Part shown: piece after piece, positions 4,577 to 7,401 of the stretch
Numbering within the stretch: the first letter of the stretch is position 1
How the letters are laid out: every line of letters starts with the position of its first letter
DNA from: Oscillospiraceae bacterium
GTDB lineage: Bacteria; Bacillota; Clostridia; Oscillospirales; Ruminococcaceae
DNA length: 7,401 nucleotides
NCBI GenBank assembly: GCA_016297675.1
Contig: JAEDGE010000100.1
Span: 1 to 7,401 of the forward strand
Direction of reading: 5' to 3'
Position numbers and translations under genes: made by a program
Notes under the pieces: generated by a model
The model's input: the letters and a program-made list of their open reading frames with translations, nothing else
Told to the model about the DNA's origin: nothing
Databases searched by the model: none

Positions 4577-5722
4577 ATGACAAAAGTAGATATTTTTTCC
4601 GGCTTTCTCGGTGCGGGCAAAACCACACTCATCAAGAAGCTGATTGCAGAAGCTTACGCTGGGGAACAGCTGGTGTTAATTGAAAATGAATTCGGCGAAA
4701 TTGGCATTGACGGCGGATTTTTACAGGATGCCGGCGTCAATATCACCGAAATGAACTCCGGCTGCATTTGCTGTAGTCTGGTTGGCGACTTTGGAAAGGC
4801 ATTGCAGCAGGTACTGGACAACTATCACCCTGACCGCATTCTGATTGAACCGTCCGGTGTCGGCAAGCTGAGCGATGTCATTCGGGCAGTACAGAATCTG
4901 AACAATCCAGAAATCCATCTGGAAAGCTTTACTACCGTTGTCGATGCAAAGAAGTGCAAAATGTATCAGAAGAACTTCGGTGAATTTTTCAACAACCAAA
5001 TTGAGCATGCCAGCTGCCTGATTCTGAGCCATACCGCCGGTCTTGCAGAATCCAAACTGGAAGACTGTGTACAGCGGCTGCGGGAACGGAACGCCACCGC
5101 ACCGATTGTCACCACCGACTGGGAACAGTTAAACGGTGCCCAACTGCTGGCTGCAATGAATCAGACGGAAACACTGGATTCTGCTCTGAAAAACCTGCTG
5201 GAAGAAACCGAACACGAACATCACCATCATGACCATGAACATCATCACCATGAACACGATGAAGACTGTGCGTGCCACGACCATGAACACGAACATCATC
5301 ATGACCACGAACATGATGAAGAATGCGGTTGTCACGAACATGAGCATCATCACGAACACGAGCATCATCACGAGCATGAGCACGGCGAAAACTGTACTTG
5401 CGGCTGTCACGACCATGACCATGAACACCATCATCACCATGCGGACGAAGTATTCACGAGCTGGGGCGTAGAAACAGCAAAAACTTATACACCAGAAGAA
5501 ATTCAGGCAGCACTGGAAAAACTGGAAGACGCAGACACCTACGGCATGGTACTGCGTGCCAAGGGCATTGTTGCCGGAACAGACGGCAAGTGGATTCACT
5601 TTGACTATGTACCGGGAACACCAGATGTGCGGACAGGCTGTGCTTCTACCACCGGACGGCTTTGTGTCATTGGTTCGCACATTCACGAAGATGCATTGGC
5701 TGTGCTGTTCCGCACCTGCTAA
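4577..5722 (+). CDS. COG0523 (CobW-type) metal-chaperone GTPase with long His-rich insert
   Basis: A 381-residue cytoplasmic P-loop GTPase of the family that loads or delivers transition metals. Visible are Walker A GFLGAGKTT (9-17), IENEFGEIGIDG (35-46), the family's metal-binding CxCC motif in SGCICCS (61-67; Cys63, Cys65, Cys66), and EPSGVG (91-96). The guanine-specificity motif, usually NKxD, appears changed to SHTA (151-154), as is common in this family. Residues 213-288 form a His/Asp/Glu-rich insert with 38 histidines and three Cys-containing nodes (CAC 231-233, CGC 250-252, CTCGC 273-277). A CobW C-terminal-type domain follows (about 292-381). Zinc is the likeliest metal; nickel or cobalt cannot be excluded. 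The ribosome binding site is weak (GAAAGAAG, 4561-4568). Seventeen bases separate it from the next gene. Confidence 0.9.
   Translation: MTKVDIFSGFLGAGKTTLIKKLIAEAYAGEQLVLIENEFGEIGIDGGFLQDAGVNITEMNSGCICCSLVGDFGKALQQVLDNYHPDRILIEPSGVGKLSDVIRAVQNLNNPEIHLESFTTVVDAKKCKMYQKNFGEFFNNQIEHASCLILSHTAGLAESKLEDCVQRLRERNATAPIVTTDWEQLNGAQLLAAMNQTETLDSALKNLLEETEHEHHHHDHEHHHHEHDEDCACHDHEHEHHHDHEHDEECGCHEHEHHHEHEHHHEHEHGENCTCGCHDHDHEHHHHHADEVFTSWGVETAKTYTPEEIQAALEKLEDADTYGMVLRAKGIVAGTDGKWIHFDYVPGTPDVRTGCASTTGRLCVIGSHIHEDALAVLFRTC
5213..5440 (+). repeat. Histidine-rich degenerate coding repeat
   Basis: CAC/CAT, GAA/GAC/GAG codons dominate this stretch and give near-repeats at DNA level that can expand or contract. 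At protein level three units can be seen, each running from a His-rich stretch into an acidic D/E-D/E/N-C-x-C node followed by His. Length is expected to vary between strains. Confidence 0.75.
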
Positions 5723-5739
5723 GCAAAGGAGGTCGTTTC

Positions 5740-6702
5740 ATGCCAGCAAAAAATCAGCCGGTTGATGTGCCGGTTTATCTGTTCACAGGATTTCTGGAGG
5801 GTGGAAAAACCCGTTTTATTCAGGAAACGCTGGAAGACCCTCGATTCAACAAAGGGGAACGCACGCTGCTGCTGCTCTGTGAAGAGGGCGAAGAAGAATA
5901 TGACGCTTCTACCTACCCAAATAAAGAAGTGTTTCAGGAGGTCATCGAAGACGAATCCGAACTGCAACCGCAGCATCTGACCGAACTGCTGCAAAAGCAT
6001 CACGCTGAACGAGTCATCATTGAATACAATGGAATGTGGCAGTTGAAAATGCTGTTTGAACGGCTGCCGGACAACTGGACAGTCTATCAGGAAATGTGCT
6101 TTGCCGATGCCACAACCTTCCTGACCTACAACGCCAATATGCGGAGTCTGGTTGTGGACAAGCTGAATACCTGTGAACTGATTGTCTTCAATCGGTTCAC
6201 GAAAGATATGGATAAAATGGCATTCCATAAAATTGTACGAGGTGTCAGCCGTCGTTCTGATATTGCCTATGAATATACCGACGGCAATGTAGAATACGAC
6301 GAGATTGAAGACCCGTTGCCATTTGATATGGATGCACCGGTAATTCAGATTGCAGACCGGGATTATGCCATCTGGTATCGGGATTTAATGGAAGACCCCA
6401 ACAAGTATGAAGGGAAAACCGTAAAGTTCCGTGGCATTGTGGCAGTAGATAAGAAATTTCCGAAAGGAACATTTGCAGTCGGCCGCCATGTGATGACCTG
6501 CTGTGTGGAAGACATCACCTACAGCTGTGTTGTAGCAGAATGGGACAATGCCTTTGCATTGAACAATCGGCAGTGGATTAACATCACTGCAACCATTCAT
6601 GTGACACGCCATAAGCTGTATCGTGGAAAAGGTCCGGTTCTGACGGTCAAGGAAGTGGCTGTCACCTCCAAACCGGAGCAGGAAGTGGCAACGTTCTATT
6701 AA
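5740..6702 (+). CDS. Degenerate COG0523-like GTPase fused to a DUF1980/TIGR03943-type domain
   Basis: A 320-residue protein starting at 5740, where AGGAGG (5727-5732) lies seven bases upstream; an earlier in-frame ATG at 5662 lies inside the preceding gene and lacks such support. The N-terminal half is CobW-like: VYLFTGFLEGGKTRFIQETL (12-31) contains a Walker A of form GxxxxGKT. The CxCC metal motif is absent, EPSG is replaced by EYNG (95-98) and NKxD by NRFT (151-154), so it may bind nucleotide but not metal in the usual way. The C-terminal part has YEGKTVKFRG (223-232) and FAVGRHVMTCCVED (245-258), which match the conserved end of DUF1980/TIGR03943 (YcgQ-type) proteins linked to zinc uptake in Firmicutes. 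It probably works with the upstream GTPase, perhaps as a heterodimer or an adaptor to a metal permease; that is inference. Confidence 0.8.
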   Translation: MPAKNQPVDVPVYLFTGFLEGGKTRFIQETLEDPRFNKGERTLLLLCEEGEEEYDASTYPNKEVFQEVIEDESELQPQHLTELLQKHHAERVIIEYNGMWQLKMLFERLPDNWTVYQEMCFADATTFLTYNANMRSLVVDKLNTCELIVFNRFTKDMDKMAFHKIVRGVSRRSDIAYEYTDGNVEYDEIEDPLPFDMDAPVIQIADRDYAIWYRDLMEDPNKYEGKTVKFRGIVAVDKKFPKGTFAVGRHVMTCCVEDITYSCVVAEWDNAFALNNRQWINITATIHVTRHKLYRGKGPVLTVKEVAVTSKPEQEVATFY

Positions 6703-6718
6703 AGAAAGGACAATCACA

Positions 6719-7387
6719 ATGCCCTACACCGCTGTTTTATTTGACTTAGACGGTACGATTACAGATTCTCAATCCGGCATTCTTCGCTGTACACAATATG
6801 CCCTGCACGCCTGCGGTATTGAAGAACCAGATTCCCAGAAACTCCTCCGTTTCATTGGTCCACCGCTCTCCTATTCCTTTGCCGCATTTTATGGCATGAA
6901 AGAACCCATGGTTTCTTTTGCGGTGAAAAAATATCGGGAGCGTTACAGTACAATCGGCTGGAAGGAAAACCGTGTCTATGACGGGATTCCGACATGCCTG
7001 CAAGCACTCAAACTGCAAGGTTGTCAGATTGCCATGGCAACCTCCAAACCGGAACCATATGCAAAACAAATACTGGATTATTTTGGACTCACTCCGTTTT
7101 TTGATGTCGTTGTCGGCAGTTCGATGGAACATTCCAATGAAACAAAGGCAGAGTTGATGCAGCAGGCTATGTGGCAACTGGGCATTTCAGAAGCAGAAAA
7201 AGAACGTGTGATTATGGTCGGTGACCGCAAGTTTGATGCAGAGGGAGCAGCTGCCTGTGGAATCGCATTTGCCGGTGTCCGCTATGGCTACGCACCAACC
7301 GGAGAGTTGGAGTCCTATCCCCATGTCTGCCTTGCCGATACCGTAACCGCTTTGCAGGCTTTTTTGACTACATCACAAAATCTGTAA
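6719..7387 (+). CDS. HAD-family hydrolase, phosphoglycolate-phosphatase-like
   Basis: A 222-residue cytoplasmic phosphatase of the haloacid dehalogenase superfamily. Motif I is FDLDGT (8-13; nucleophile Asp9, general acid Asp11), motif II is ATSKP (107-111), motif III is probably Lys143, and motif IV is GDRKFD (168-173). A helical cap (about 15-85) after motif I gives the C1-cap type seen in Gph/PgmB-like enzymes. GPPL (47-50) is common in the Gph-like subgroup. The substrate cannot be told from sequence; a small phosphorylated metabolite is likely, with Mg as cofactor. AAAGGA (6705-6710) lies eight bases before the start. It follows the previous stop by 16 bases and is probably in the same operon, although no functional link to metal handling is evident. 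Confidence 0.88.
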   Translation: MPYTAVLFDLDGTITDSQSGILRCTQYALHACGIEEPDSQKLLRFIGPPLSYSFAAFYGMKEPMVSFAVKKYRERYSTIGWKENRVYDGIPTCLQALKLQGCQIAMATSKPEPYAKQILDYFGLTPFFDVVVGSSMEHSNETKAELMQQAMWQLGISEAEKERVIMVGDRKFDAEGAAACGIAFAGVRYGYAPTGELESYPHVCLADTVTALQAFLTTSQNL

Positions 7388-7401
7388 AATCCATTTTCAT
7401 A

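Noticed and set aside
5129..5686. 185-codon - strand ORF rich in Met, Val and Phe that looks like a membrane protein
   Set aside because: It is the antisense of the His/Glu codon repeat; CAT/CAC and GAA/GAC codons read as Met/Val and Phe/Val on the other strand.
5662..5739. Upstream in-frame ATG as the start of the second COG0523-like protein
   Set aside because: It would overlap the preceding gene by 61 bases and has no good ribosome binding site, while ATG at 5740 has AGGAGG seven bases upstream and begins the domain in register.

Overview
The window looks like a chromosomal segment of a low-to-middle GC Gram-positive anaerobe of the Clostridia, possibly a Ruminococcus-like gut bacterium. 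The signs are strong AGGAGG-type ribosome binding sites, sigma-A-type promoters, a DUF4190 membrane protein, a short class B penicillin-binding protein (PBP), and a pair of COG0523 GTPases, one fused to a DUF1980/TIGR03943-type domain. The genus is a guess. All genes read on the + strand.

Left part (1-2456): a well-formed promoter (101-129) originally served a small DUF4190 membrane protein, whose intact gene now starts at 1979. Between the two lies an AT-rich insert (206-1915) bounded by two perfect 71-bp direct repeats (135-205 and 1916-1986). Each repeat carries the whole 5' leader, the ribosome binding site and the first eight coding bases of the DUF4190 gene. The insert therefore sits directly behind the host promoter, while the DUF4190 gene keeps an intact ribosome binding site and start. 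The insert carries one gene for an unrecognised, defence-like protein. That gene is interrupted at a run of nine A's (1652-1660). Skipping one base joins the 463-residue ORF to a well-formed 78-residue tail, for about 540 residues in all. The ends of the insert carry matching inverted motifs. This is the strongest candidate for something undescribed: a compact one-gene cargo element with a long terminal duplication and promoter capture.

Middle part (2457-4470): a gene-free 400-bp stretch is packed with copies of TGTGACA or its complement TGTCACA (nine copies, including a 12-bp tandem array) and a 12-bp palindrome at a possible promoter. It leads into a class B PBP (transpeptidase) gene.

Right part (4471-7401): a promoter bracketed by a 10-bp inverted repeat drives a likely operon of three genes with short gaps (17 and 16 bases). 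The first is a COG0523/CobW-type GTPase with a very long His/Cys/acidic metal-binding insert. The second is a degenerate COG0523 paralogue with a C-terminal DUF1980-like domain. The third is a HAD-family phosphatase. The first two suggest transition-metal (probably zinc) handling; the link of the phosphatase to this role is only positional.
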